A stretch of 64,000 bases of DNA from Perkinsus olseni (lineage: Eukaryota; Perkinsozoa; Perkinsida; Perkinsidae), in contig JABANP010000016.1 of NCBI GenBank assembly GCA_013115135.1, positions 1 to 64,000 on the forward strand, given 5' to 3'. The notes below the pieces were generated by a model. The model was not told the DNA's origin. It did no database searches and saw only the letters and a list, made by a program, of their open reading frames with translations. Position 1 is the stretch's first letter; each line of letters opens with the position of its first letter. Made by a program: the position numbers and the translations under genes. This document shows positions 36,708-50,389 of the stretch, one piece after another.

Positions 36708-39700
36708 TATGACATCAGGAATGCCTTCTGGCCTTCCGAGATCGCCTTCACCAGCTGACGCTTCAAAACCTATCATGCAACGATGAGTCGAGCGAGTGCT
36801 CAGCAGACAGCCGCTTACCTCCTTAGAAGAGTAGTCGGGCAGCTTCATGAAGCTAGCGCACGTCATGACGCTCGGCAGGAAATCGTCCGGGTTGGCACTC
36901 TCGTCGTCCAAGACCTGAAAAAACGTGGGTACGTTCGACAGGCTGCCGGAAACGCGGCATACCTGTCTAACAACAGTGAGTTGAGGCTTGAGAGCAGCGA
37001 AGCCTCCGATCGGCAGCGTCGGCGATCCAGTCAGGAATCGAACCTGCATCGGAAAATAATGAACACCATCCACGGCGTGAAAAATTCCTTTGGTAATTTA
37101 GTACAAGCTGCTGGCGCTGGTCCGGCGTCAACTCGTTGGCCATGACTTCTACTAGGTATTGCACTGCTGATGAACTCGACGTGTAACCGTGCTTAGGCTG
37201 TATAGCACTAAGGAGATGCTCCTTCGTCCAGTACTCCGGTCGGGCAGCCGATGAACCGTAAGTCTGAGATTGCAAGCACCTTAGGTCGCAAACCCATCCG
37301 AGTGCAGCGATACCACCGAGCAAGGCTAGCGTTGCGAAGGGCTAAGTTTTACGACTCCCGAGAGCATACGTATCAGAGCGACAACCAAGCTGGTTCTTTA
37401 GAAGATCTCTCCACAGGTATTGATAATCCCTGTGAACGAGCCAAGCAGCCTCCCCCATCTCACCAGCTCGGTGAGCTCATCCTCGGACCGCCACAACGAC
37501 AGCGCTGACGGCGACAATATCTCGGCGAAAGCATCGGCGAAGGCACGGAGCTGAGAACACAGCCATCCTTAACCGCAGCGAGCTGGGCGTTCTCGCCACC
37601 CTACTTGCCAGTACACCCCAGTGTACGTCACGGCCGTCGCCACTCCCGCTACAAACTTCCCAACATTTTTACAGGTCACATTGCCACGAAGGCCGGGGAG
37701 GGAGATCTTCTCATACCCAGGAACCTGCAGACGAACAACCTCAACTGCCCAACTCGCGTGAAGGATCGACAACAGACCTTGGCGGCGCTGATCTCGAGGG
37801 CCCGCAGCTCCTCAGCCGCCATGGCCTTCAGCGACAGCAGAGTCCGATGCAGGGTGGGGTCCACTTGCGAGAGGTAGTACACCTATCACGAGCCAATGCA
37901 ACGGCGATACCAACGCGGAAAGCCTTACACAAGGAAGCTCCACCCTCGCGACGTCTTCAGTGGCTAGTATCTCTTTGACCAGCTCCCACATTACCGGATG
38001 AATCTGACAACCTCTGCATGCCTCCAGAAAGCCGCGGCCCTCCATTCCCCTACATCCAGGTCCACTAGCCTGTTATCCAGTATACACCTGGCTACGATAT
38101 GACCCGCCAGCCTCCACGCCTCGAGCACCGATGGAAGGCTCTTATTCGAGTCCGACTCAACCGTCGTTCCCTTCCGCTCGATGAGCCCTGATCGCCAAAG
38201 CTGCAAGTACCCCCCATTCAAGAGCACCTCCCACTACCTCTTTAGTGCCATCACCATCCTTGTTGGCAGGCGAGGCAGCCGGACTACCGATACCAATACT
38301 GGCTGTCACGTCCCCTGCCGCCTCCGATATGTCCGACACTGAAAGAGACAGCCATGTCATCCCCAGACGCCACTAGTCGACATTTAGTAGTTCTAAGTGC
38401 CCTGTTCTCAGTAAGACCAGTGCCTAGAGCTCTTTTCTCACTACCCGCAGGATTCGCGTTGATAGGTGGGTGAGAGAGGCACTCACCTTCGCTGTTGCTC
38501 CTTCCTCGATGGGCCGGTGAATGATCGCTCCGCTCAGGCGTCGTCTTGGGTGGGTTCTTCCGCTGTTCCGCCGCAGCCGCCAGGACTTTGCCTGAGAACA
38601 ATCCTTCGGCCACCGGGCACTCCACAGATGCCTTACGATAGGCTTCGGCGTTGCAACCGTCCTGCTCAGCCACCGGCATAGGGAAGAGCCTCGACTCCGA
38701 ATCTCGAGAGAAGCATGGGACCTTCTTCAGCTCCTCCGCAACGCACGCATAAAACTCATTAGTAGGGCCCGAGCCCGTTCCCACTTCACCCTGAAGTAAA
38801 CAAGATACCCCTCAGCCGACACCGGCAGGGCCGATCTGCGGCTTACCAAAAATTCCACCTCCAGCGCTGCTGACGCCTTCCCCTTGCCAGCGCCAAAAAC
38901 GTTCATCACGACAACTGCGGACTCGAGGAGCTTCTCGCGGCGAATCCGCACCTGCAAGCGAACACCGCTGCCCGGCAATGACTCAACACGAGGTCCCACC
39001 TTCTGTCTCGGCAGTGCTGTCAGCTGTTGTGACGTCGAGGAGCTGGTAGTCTCGGTAGCCGCAGTAGTTGCCTCGCTGATACTCTGCAGCGCCCGATGCA
39101 GGCCGAAGCACGACGATGCCATCACTCGTCCTGAACAACAGCTCCCTATGATCGACCTACGGGACTGCTGACTGCTTACGCCTCGTCTCAGTATCAAACA
39201 GCACAGGGGCAACGGACACCAGCTTGGTGTGATGCCTAGAGGCTTCCTCTGTTCCCTTGCCGACGACCGAGGCCTGCTGTACAACGACTGCGGCTGGCGC
39301 CTTGGTTGCTGCTACTACCTTCAGATCAGCCGGTATGTTGGTGATCAGAGCCAACGGGGAGCTGGAAGCTGCTAGCTGTCGCTTGGACAGCGTCAGACAG
39401 GCGAAGTTCGACCACCGCACAGGAGAGTCCTTCGGGCGGAGCTTCGATAGTGATACCAGTAACTAACAGTGGATGAATTGCATCGCTCCGCTCAAACCCC
39501 GGCGACTGCTGACGGCTAGAACACGAATTCGACTGAGAAAGATCCTCGTACCTCGACAAGACGATCCAGGCCGTCCCAGCTCTGTCCCTCCAGCTGGCCG
39601 AAATGCTCTTCCACAGCCTCCGCCGCCGCCTTCACACGCTCCTTCATAGCCAGTGGACGATCACATACCACAGCCTTCGGGCTCATGAGGGCGAGGTGTG

Positions 39701-42700
39701 GTACTGGGCAGACGACCACCATCCGACTTCGTTTCATCTCCCTTATCGAAGGTCGAGCTCGAATTGGAGATTGTGCGTGGTACCTGCGTGTGGGTACTCC
39801 ATTGACCGTGTCCTCCCCGTTTGCCCGGCCTTACCCCAGATAGTGGAGATCACTGCACTGATGCCCGGCTTGCCCGCACCATCTGCCTTCCCGCCGTCAT
39901 CCACCTCCTCAGCGATGCGCTCATCTGACAATCTCATACCACATTTTCACCAAAACCTCCCGCTTACTGGTAACGTCAGCAGCAATGGTGAACCTCGAGG
40001 CCTTCCCTGGCGGAGGCTTCGCATTACGCAGCGACCGCGACGGGGCTCGACACACCACGCCAGCAGACTCGTCAGTACCAACTCCTGGGAGTGCGCCGCT
40101 AGACTCTCGACTAGCTGCCAGCCACACTGCTTGAACCTGCCACAACAACTATAGAAAACCGTGACGCAACAGTCGGGTACTTACCACCGTCAGATGGCTC
40201 GGGATAGGGCGACCGTCAAGGAAGATCACCACTCCCGTGGGCTCCTGTGCCTTCACCGGAGTAGTAGCACAGTCGGACTTCGACTTCCGGTCAGTTACCG
40301 CACCTCCTATAACACGTAAAACTATAAAAACCGCTCCAGCCACTTCAACCCGGCCAGTCAGCAGCTCTTGAGACCGAGTCAGGTTACCTCTGCCGCTTCG
40401 ACTAGCGCTACGTGGAGAGTCGTGTTCGTCGGCAAGTCCTCCGAGATCCTTGTCCTCACCGCTAGCCCGCCTTCGAGTACTATGCCCTCGCCCTCTGCGA
40501 CCACACGCCTCTGCCACCATACCTTACCATAGTAAAAACCTAGTCCATACCGTCGCAGCCGCAAAGCCCAACTCACGTTTAATCGCTTCTTCATCCGCCT
40601 CACGCCGGCCTCGTCCAAGAGTATCCTCACCATCATCGCCTTCATCGGACTACAAACGAACAGCTATCAGAGAGCCTCCCCACGGCCGGCCACATCTCAC
40701 CCGCCTCCGGGCCCTGGCACTGAAGATCGGCAGATCGTCGGCATCCTCGTCGTCATCATGCTCGCCTGGATGGTAGTGGCCTTCGTCCTCGTCCAGCATC
40801 ATATCATCGTCATCATCAAACTCATCCTCATCATCCAACTCCATGTCATCATCGCCATGCAAGCCCATCAGGAACCTGACCATCGATATACCTTCCGCTG
40901 CTCACACCGTCCGCCTTCCCAGCGTAGAAGCTAACAAGCTAATACTCGAACAACCCAGGAAAGACCGATCTCATTCCGCGTCGAAACGAGCAGCTCCCCG
41001 AGAAACTCACGCTTCCTCATCATCCTCATCCTCGTCTCCAAGCAGCAGGTCCTCTATGAACTCACTCGAGCCGCCATGTCCCGGCCCCAGGCACCGTCGG
41101 ATGAACTTCACCCGTTGCAGGATGTAACTACAGAAGTCATGAAGGCCGATCCCTAGACACAAGCGACAACTTACCCGCAGACGGCTCCTATGCTCGCCAG
41201 TGGCTCCACCGTGACCATCAGACTGGGCGGCATCAATGACGCCAGATCGTCCTCGCCATGACCTAAGCAACCCAAGTGCAACCCCGATGGCAGTGCGTGT
41301 CACCCTCACCTCTCCTAGGGGAGTTCTCCGCTCCGCCCTTCGATCGAAACGACAAGGCGCGTCTTAGTCGGGACCTCATGGTGTCACCGGCCGTACTGGA
41401 CGAGGACGATGACTGAAGGGGTTGCTGGCTCTGATGCAGGAAAAAGGTGGTATAGACAACCCTCGCATACCGGGAGCCCTATCAACAGCAATAATACATT
41501 GCGTCCCACCACGGCACAGGGTGGGACCTAGAGGGGCTAATGGCGGCGAGGGGAGGCCATCCAGCAGTTTGAAAAGATCCGCGAGGTGCAACCCTCGAGA
41601 CACGGATAACGGCAGCAACGAGGAGTCCAGAAAAGAGACGAGGCCAGCCAGCAGCTGACTAAGGGAGAGAGCGCAGCGCCTACAGCTCTACCTTATCCGC
41701 ATCCTTGCCGTCCGTAGCGGCTTCCTTCTTCCTTGTGTTCCAACTTCAGTCTGATAGGCTTGCCGAGGAGCTGCAGGCCCAGGCTGCCCATCCCCCCTCG
41801 CTTTGAGGCGAGGCCCGTCGAGGGTGAAGGCAGGACCATGCCACCATCGGAAACTAAACTCACACTCTCTTCACCGGACACCCAAGCAAGTCCCCTCCTA
41901 CCAGGATTGAGGGCGAGGGTCAACAGCCTATGCCTGTCGATGGCTGATACCAGACACTTCACCATATGCTCATAAAACTCAGGATTCTCCGCCAAAACCT
42001 GAGGAGCCACAGCAGCCTCCACCACCAACGGGAATCAAAGGCCTTCATCACCTTCCCGATCTCATCAGCCTCATGACCGCGCGCCACGAAATCACACATC
42101 TTCTCCAGCATGCCCGACTGTAGCAGCTCGTAGGGAGTCGGCAGAGACGAGGAGGCCGCAAACGCAGTGAAAGCTTCCAAGTTCATCACCTCGCCGGACC
42201 TGAGATCACAAGATCAGCGGAAACTCTAGAAATAGTAACCACCAGCTGGGCCTTGAATCTTTCGTTAAAAGACACTACCTTGATGGCATCTGTCTATTCG
42301 CCAATACCCCAGCATCCTTCTCTCGATCAAGAATCCGCAGGGCTTGAGACGCCTCCGCCTGAAGCAATGAGACCAGTGTCGGCGCGGCCAACCTCGTAGA
42401 GGTACGCCCCAAGGACATCAAGAGAGTCCTCCCGTCATCATCACTCCCAGCAGGGACTCTGTCGTCCAAGTACACCCTACCTTGAGTAACGTTAGCCAGC
42501 CAAAAGTCGCCTCCTGACTAGGGGTATTGCTTGCTTCATTCGGGCGCTCGACTGGAGCATTCAGCGAACCACTCCGAGATGACCTCCTCAAAGTGACAAG
42601 AATGCTAGATGCCGGTGGAGATGATGATGAACCTGACAGCATCTCTGGAGAGAAGCGAATCTTTCCGGTGCGAGCGGGCAGCCCTAGAGCTAGTGATCAG

Positions 42701-45700
42701 TGCGCACAGGTCTACTACCGCTGGCGTTCCTCGCATTAGTCGCCGCGCCGTCGTCGTTCTCAGCAGCTTGAGGTGATGCATCAACAGGCTCCTTCCATTC
42801 CTGTATTTCCCGCAGCAATTTGACGATCTGAAACGGGGATTACACTTTCTCTACCCAAGCTGTGGCGGAAAAGCCCGCAGCTCTCTCAACACCAGTTTTG
42901 CTATACCGCAGGTAGATTTCCAACCAGGCGTGATCCTGCCGATCGCCGAGGTCACTTCTAGGAACGCTCAAAAAGCAAGAGAACCCTGTAGAGTGTGCGC
43001 GGTCGTAAACGCCCTCAAGACAATCCAGCCAGTCGTACCCCATAGCGGCATGCCAGGTCCTGCGTGATCTGTACACTCTTCCCCTTAGGCGTTAGACACA
43101 GTATGGTGTGCAGGCATGCCAGCAGTAGAGATGGAGAGTACCTGCACAGCCGATACAACGACTCAACACTGTGCCAAACTCCAGACACAGCAGGTTTTCC
43201 TATGCTTCTAAAACGGCCCTAGAACAACATTTATCGGCGTGCTGAAAAGGTAGGCGATTCAGTCGTGCTCCGAGATTGCAGCAGAAGCTCAGGATTGATT
43301 CCACCCTATCGATCGCCCCATCCATCCACCGGTTAGATCCCTCCCCAGAAGGACGACCAAGCCCAGGCCAGAGCCAGGACTACCTCGGAGCGCTGCACTG
43401 CTGGTCCATAATGTCCGCCAGCGAGGAGATAACCCCATCGATGAGCTCCGGATGCGTTGCTGTCAAATTCCACCCCCTCTGCCTGGCATACATGCTCCCC
43501 GACAGCACCAACTGCATCTACAAACAACAGCAGTGCTTCTAAAATACCATCTCGCTGCAGTCCTCTACCGAGTCCTGTTGGTCGGCTGCTGCGCACGCCA
43601 CCGCTCCCGTGAGGAGCTTAACTAGGAGCTCTCGCGGAACGCTACGTCCTGCATGTTCTGGGGACACGGGACTCTTCGACGTGCCCTGTCGCGAGGATTC
43701 GCCCGACAACCGAAGAACCTGGTCAGAAGCCCGTAGACCGGTGCATTATGAATGAGCGAAGACGACTACGGCAAGACAAACGAGTCGACGACGACCCCAT
43801 CGCACGATGCGGGGGAAATTTCCTATGAACAAGGGGCTTCAGTAGAACCATATCTCCTGCTAGTCCAGACTGTGCACCGCCCCGTCAACCCACCTTATAC
43901 ACATCAATCTTCTTCGTCGCCCCAGCCTTGGATGGATCCAACCTCACCGGAGGCAGCAAGGCCGCTGCCGTCTTCAATGCCTGCCGGCTCAGCTCCTCTG
44001 CTACGTTACCTACCCCCAACAGTGTAACCTCCTCGTGAGCATGCACACTACTAGTACTACCATCAGCAAGCAGCTTGTCCAAGAGCACCTGCATCGACTG
44101 CTGCTGCATAGCAATCGCCGCCAACTTATCAGAACAGGCCACGACTGTTGCTATACAGGCCAGTAGGTCAGTAACTACCCCACCCGATGTCCCTGACCAT
44201 ACACCAGTAACAAATTCTCGCGCGCCACAAAATAGTGTATCCTCACGTGTAGAGCTAGGATGGTCCAACTCTTGCTGAGCACGCTCGATCATCTGCTTCA
44301 GCCTCTCTCCATTCTCTCCCATCAGTTTCTCCGCGCCTCGACTCAGAGCCTTGGACGAAACTGCAATACCGAGAGTAAAGAAGACCAATTTCGTGGCGCG
44401 TGACGCTCACCTCTGCTCTCACTACTCGTAGGTTCCTCCGGTCTCACGTCTCTCTGCTCAGCACCCGCTAGGATCCTCGAGTTGCTCCGAAACCGATTGA
44501 GCATCCTCCCCATGGCCGAGCTAGACGAGGAGGCTGCTGTCATCCGAGGAGACGAGGGAGCCGACGAAGCGGGCGAGGATGCGGCGGGCGTTGAGTACAC
44601 CTGTAAAGCACGCCGCTGCGCCACGAATTCATCCCAAACTTGCAGTCGGGATTCTTCACTCGAGAGCATCGCGCGAATTGAGCCAGACACGATGAAATGC
44701 CGAAAGGGAACGTGCTAGAGAGAAAGCTGTGATGTAGCCGAGACGCTCCATCGTGGACAGCGGCTTCTCACCCTAGGCAGATTGTTGAGCATGCCTTTCC
44801 ATGTCTCAGCAGCCCTGGCCTGCATGCCCGTATCCGCATGGCCAAGAACAGCTGTGAGCTGGTTAAGACAGCATGGAGGTTCCACCAGGTACTTCTCCCA
44901 CTTCTCGGGGTCCACTCGCGCCATCCGCACCTACCAAAATAAGATCATCGTACTCGATCCTTGAATCGTCATCATTGATGATGATTCTTATCATCCTAGT
45001 TGTAAGCAATGCTCCGAATTCATCTCAGTTGTAAGCAATTAGTTGCTCCCAAAGGAGCGGTCGTGCGACGATTCATCTCCGCCACTTCCCTCATTATACT
45101 TATGAGGTCGAGAATAATATCAATAAAACAATCACCTTCCTCTCAAGCGCCCCTTACTATTATAATGAACGACGGCAAAGTGAAAGCGGTGAGGAACCCA
45201 ACAAGCCCTGCAGCCCAGTACAGTACCATATTTTTAACAGCACTCAGGGCCTGGTCCTGGCAGTAGGTGGTGAAGAAGTCCATACACTGCAGGAGGGCCT
45301 CCACACCCCCTGCGCAAAACAACGCCGTTGGTTGCTCACTGGACAAGCGGTACAATACCTACGCCAAAGAAACCCTTCCATAATGAATAGGGTCCGTCGA
45401 CCTTACCCTAATACACTGCTCGGCTAGGTCGATGTTGGTGATTGAGCGCAGCTTGTCACACAGGGTCGTGAGACCCGTTTCGGAGTTTGCCAACACTCTG
45501 GCCGTTGCAGAAGGGAGTATATCCAGTAGGCTGTAAATACCTATGCCACACTTACAATTTCCAGCCCTCAGGGAGGACATGAGCATGCGAAAGAAGCTCT
45601 AAGGGAGCCTATCTTACGAAAGACGCGAGTGAACCTAAGATACTCCGGTACTACATCTAGTAGCAAGAAGTCTCCTTGTGTCGGGGTCATCGCCCTCATC

Positions 45701-47050
45701 CTGAGGATCGTCCTTTTCAACATGCTTTACCAACAGGGGCACCTAGCGAACAGTCCAACCTCATCGACTCCAACGTAGCCAGCAGCAGCAGCGAGACTAC
45801 CGCAGTCTCGACGGGGAATCCGAGAGCGATCTCCTCCCCAGACATGTTGAGGACATCATTGAGCTCAGTGAGTGCCGCTATCACTCTTATGGAGTCACCA
45901 GCCTTCAAATCGGAGGTAATCCCTGACAATGCGACGATACTCAGTGTCAGAACTTTCCGCCCCTTCGCGAGTCATAAGACAAATCCCATATCCCGCTTGC
46001 CCCGGTGGGAAGCATTCACCCTAGAAGCACTGCCAACTAGTGACTCCCTACACAGCCATCGATGCTACCCGAACCCTCCCGTGTGGTACTACTTTGCATG
46101 AGCCCCCCGCTGGAAGCCGCCGACATCAAGAAGGCCAGACCTTCGGGGAAGGATGATGAAGATGATGAAGCCCCTCGCATTCCACCCTCAATATCATCGT
46201 CTGCAACAATACCACATCTTCCCCTACTCGTGACCCTCAACGCCTACCCTCTCCACGCCTGCTAGTATCCTTTTCCGAGTCGTCATTGCCCCCCACCTGC
46301 CTTAGGAAGGTCCCCAAAGCACCTGAACCGCGCCAACACTGACGCTACCCTCACTACCAACCTCACAACTACCCATATCGATCCTCGCGCTGTTTCGGTC
46401 GGGCCTCGCGTCCGGGGTATCCGACACTCCCATATCAGTAGGGGTTTCCGGATGCAGGGACGACTCCTCAGCAGCAGTGTCTCTGCTAGCCTCGCTCTCC
46501 CTCTTCATAACCTTCCCTGCTTTGTTCTCCGTACTCTCGGAAATGTCTTCGCTTTTACGCTTTTTCGACGCTAAAAAATTCCGTAAAATTACCAGAAAAA
46601 CGACATGATAGTGACATCACCTCGCTTCCCTTTTGGAAGGGCGCGTGCCTTCTCTCCACCGACTGGCGAGCCGCTTTTCTTTGACTGTTGAGAAGCCTTC
46701 TGGATGCGCTTCCTCAGGCGAAGGAGCCGAGGACCCAGAGGACTGACAAACACTGAATTCCGGGAAGGGAAAAAAGAATCGTACGACTTTCTGAAAGGGA
46801 CTACTACCTTCGAGACAGGTGAGTTTTGTAGTAGCCTCTTCTCTGCTGCTGCTGCAGAGGCGGTAGAAGAGATGCTACTGGTACTACTACGACGAAGGGA
46901 GCGGCGACTCTGCGGGAGAGCTGCTGCTGTGTTGTTGTTGTTAGGTTGCTGTGAGAAGCTTGCAGAAGGAGGAAGGACTGAAGGTGTTGATGGTAGTTGC
47001 TGTCGCTGTTTTTTAGTACGCCGGGAGTTGGCAGACGGCCTTTGAGACAT
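36708..47050 (-). CDS. Large HECT E3 ubiquitin ligase, TRIP12/UPL3/UFD4 class
   Basis: HECT ligases take ubiquitin from an E2 onto a catalytic Cys and pass it to substrates; this class acts in ubiquitin-fusion degradation and nuclear quality control. The N-terminus (from ATG at 47050) is basic and low complexity. An ARM-repeat region follows ([55 protein letters not shown]), as in TRIP12. Mid regions include [19 protein letters not shown], an Asp/Glu-rich tract near 40780-40860 and [16 protein letters not shown]. The HECT domain starts near 38900 with [37 protein letters not shown] and [17 protein letters not shown]. It continues with [16 protein letters not shown] and [19 protein letters not shown] and ends [18 protein letters not shown], with the catalytic Cys codon at 36858-36860. 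Introns at the 3' end (about 46-48 bp) close in phase, and the stop is at 36708-36710. The gene is over 10 kb, the largest in the window; most middle exon limits were not fixed. Confidence 0.92.
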
Positions 47051-48600
47051 CTACACAACTGAAGAGGGGAATCATTCTTTCTGCCCAACTCAAGCTTCAA
47101 CATAAGATACCGAACTTCCTCAGTCCAGTTCAGTTGGACGCAGCCTAGCCACTACCGCTATCTTCTGCCTTCTATACGTACGCCCACAGCGACGACAAAC
47201 CGCGCATAGTTGTCACCCAGTGGGTCGGCACTGCGCGATCCAACCGTAAGGTGCGCCTCTTGTCAGGCACCCTCTAGGGTAGCAGCACGAGATGCTCTGT
47301 TGGGCCTTTGTCAATAGGGTCTACTGATACTGATGCAATGGGCTTTCACGTCAATGCTAATGCTATACAACTATTACAATACACTCATACCATAACAATC
47401 GTAACTCCTACGTATCGAAGCCATCATGAAGGGAATAGCAGTAGGACACCGCCATCCAGGGCCACTATGGTCCACAGTGGGGTTATTCCTTCAATCGACT
47501 GCGGCGGCTCACGGAAATGAGAAGAGACTTGACAAGTAAGTAAAATATGCACTTTGATGTTCATGAGCGTTGAGGAAACTCAAGACTGCAAGTTTTGGCC
47601 ATCTTGGTAATATTTTTGACCGAGTCATGAAGAAGGGGAACTCAGAGGTAGTGCGGGTCCCCACCGACTGAGGACAGTGATGGTGGCAGCCTGTCATAGG
47701 CAGTACGCCCCTGGGTCCTGTCTGGGATTCCAAACCATCATAGGTCGGAGGTAGGTCTCCGCGGAAAAGTCAACTTTCGGAGCATCTCGAGCCATGAGCG
47801 ATGATTCCGTAAGTATTGTCGAACTTGGATTGGCGTCTGTCGATCGGCACCCGTCTATTGTCAAACTTGGTTGTGATACTGTCATTCTTGCATGTGATAA
47901 TTCAACTCTCGTCAAACGTGGACTTAACATTGACATTCTTGTCGCTAACCAATTCCGCAAGCGACTAACTCGCTCATGGCATTCATCCCTGCGGCGAGCA
48001 GCTCGCCCGTGCTCTCATGTGACTCGCAAGAGAATAGCCCTGGATCATGATCCCTAGTTCTCGAAATGGTTGCCAATCAGCTTCACCTTGTTCGTGCCTC
48101 GGTGCTTGCGAAGTGCTGAGCCCGCAGGCGTTACTCCCTCCCCACTATGACACTCCAAAATATGCCAATCTCGGAGACCTCGGCAACCTTTCGCCGACTT
48201 CGACCGGATTTTGTCAGGTTGCTGATGTGATCTCGAAGATTTCATCGTAGTCCGCTTTACACAGCAGCTATACGGTTGAGTATCTTCTCATTTGTCCTCG
48301 TCGTTATCAGTCTGCAGTAATTCAATCATTAGTAACGTTGCCTACTTTTCTTCTTTTCTCCCCTGATGTTGTTCACAGCAATTCCCCCGCCGACCGAGCA
48401 CGACTAGACCGCTCATGGCGTACTTGTTTCGAACTGTCTTGAATCGGACTATCACGGGCTGTTGAGTTGGGGATACTACCACCCGCCCTGCTTTGCTGTG
48501 GGCCGGTGGATGGTCGCAGTTACCCCTGCTGCCGTCGATGCTGCTGCTGTTGGTATTATCATGGTCGTCTTAGGTGTTTTCTAATGATATCGAGTATGAA
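47051..48600. other. Intergenic stretch between divergent genes
   Basis: It separates the HECT gene (minus) from the CRAL-TRIO gene (plus), so it may hold two promoters. It contains the repeat copy at 47790-47960. No other gene was recognised. Confidence 0.45.
47790..47960 (+). repeat. 48-bp-period coding-like repeat, copy B
   Basis: The plus strand reads units VSIVELGLASVDRH, PSIVKLGCDTVILACD and NSTLVKRGLNIDILVA, about 16 residues each. They match the units read on the minus strand at 430-600. DNA blocks are shared as well. The frame begins at an ATG (47794) and continues to a stop at 48057 without a recognised domain. Confidence 0.55.
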
Positions 48601-48689
48601 AAAACGAAGACAAGTCCCTGTCCTCGACAACGTCACCACCGTCCTTCACGACATCGTCCGAGTAGTCCCCGCGGTGCTGCACTTCCGCA

Positions 48690-49939
48690 TTCGCAGTGGT
48701 CGCTCCTTCCGAGGGCGGCGGAAGGCCAGTAAAGAAGCCGATTCTGGCGGCGCGACCAGGACTCCAGGCAGCCCTCCCATTCTTCTTCCTCGGAGGACCT
48801 CGATTCGATAGCGGACTCCTCGTCCGACGTATCGGAATACTACACTTGTTTGACCCCGGACGTGGCGCAACTGGCTGAGCTAGACTCCTTCATGGACGAC
48901 GATGACAAACAGCAGCAACAGCAGCAGGGGAGCGAAGGAGATGAAGGGAAGCTCCTTCCTGAAGGGGTGGAAGACTATGTAGTGCAGGGCTTTTACCAAG
49001 AAGCCCTCGGAATTTCGTGGCGCACTTTCGTATGATGCCCTGTTCTACTTACTCTCTTCGCTGTATTGGTGTCATAGGACCGTACTGATCGAGGAATCTT
49101 TTGAGTCCGTCCGAGCTCATGTTCAACCTTAGATACCACCGTCGCTAGTCGAGGGATCTGGCCCCAGCCAGCAGCGGATATTCTTCGGTTCTACGTTGGA
49201 AGAGGAGGGCTTGTGCCTCACTGAATTAGAAACTGACAAGTTGACTGAACTCAAGGACTACTGGACAGACAACTCTATCACTGATCCACTGGAGGGATCT
49301 GGTCTTGAACGGTCTCACATACTGAGGCTGTTGCAAGGCAACCATTGGGACGTACGGAAGACGACCGAGGACCTGTACAAGCTGAGGGAGTGCAAGGAAA
49401 CTCGGATACCCAGTTTATCGGAGGTCAAACCCACCATCGAGACGGGTGTAATCTACTGGCACGGTCGTGACAAATACCTCAGACCGATTTTGGTAGTTCG
49501 GCCAGGTATTTATATCACTGAGAATCTTTCCTCCGACGATTGCGCCAAGGCTTCGATCTACCAGTTGGAAGTGCTCGAGCAGCAGTTAACCTGTCCCCTG
49601 CACGTAGAGCAGCAGACCTGTCTTGTGGACCTCCAAGGCTGTTCGGCCTGGGCGTTTCCCATCAGTATGATGAGCCCCGTTATGAGTATCATGCAGACGA
49701 TGTACTGCGCTCGCCTCGGCCACATGTATGTCGTCAATATGCCTCGAATGATGTACACTTTTGCTAAGCTAGTGATGCGACTGTTGGACCCCACCACAAC
49801 TAAGAAGATAGAGATCTTTCATAGTGGCTTTGAAGAAGCCCTTTTGAAGACTATACCCGCTGATGTGCTCGAAGCGCGTTATGGTGGCAAGTGCGAGGAT
49901 CAGGTTACCAACTTTTCCGTTCCTCAGCTGATGACGTAG
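48690..49939 (+). CDS. CRAL-TRIO (Sec14-like) lipid-binding protein
   Basis: Sec14-like proteins bind and exchange phosphoinositides or other lipids between membranes. The N-terminal part (about 48750-49030) is Ser/Asp-rich with a Gln run encoded by CAG/CAA (QQQQQQ, about 48909-48929). An intron starts at GTATGA near 49030 and ends at GTGTCATAG near 49078; the next join is unclear. The main exon (about 49140-49939) has the CRAL-TRIO-N helices (HILRLLQGNHWDVRKTTEDL) and the lipid-binding domain, with VIYWHGRDKYLRPILVVRPG, TCLVDLQGCSAW and MYVVNMPRMMYTFAKLV. It ends KIEIFHSGFEEALLKTIPAD then LEARYGGKCED, the usual closing motif of the family. The start codon was not fixed. Confidence 0.88.
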
Positions 49940-50389
49940 AGCATTATTACCACCCTCGAGGTGCCCCCATCGCAGTAGCCTAAGTAACAACTTTATACTC
50001 TTGCTGCCATTGCCAAATGCAATTCTATCTCGGACGGGAGGGTGTTGAGTTAACCAGCCATGGAGGGGGGAAGTGGGGAGTACGATGTGGGGATGAGAAT
50101 CGACACAGTGGTTCGGGAGGAAATGCTTCTTCGGATTAGTGTTTGTCCGGGCTCAATATTCGAGCAGGGTTTGGGGGATTGAATGCTACACGAAGGTGCT
50201 TTCAGGTTATGAAACATTTTATTATTGGCAAAGGCTCAAAATAGGTTGCTATGCAGAAGAGAGAGTCTGACTGGGTTCTCGAATTGCGCGACCTGGCGCT
50301 CTTAGTTGAAGCGATCATAACCGGATACTACGTAGTTATAGTTGACCATCACTTGGCAACTTCTCGTTAGAAGGCTTTGAATACGCGGA
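49940..50389. other. Intergenic stretch
   Basis: It lies between the CRAL-TRIO stop and the next plus-strand gene. No gene or repeat was seen; it is likely 3' untranslated region and promoter. Confidence 0.5.
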
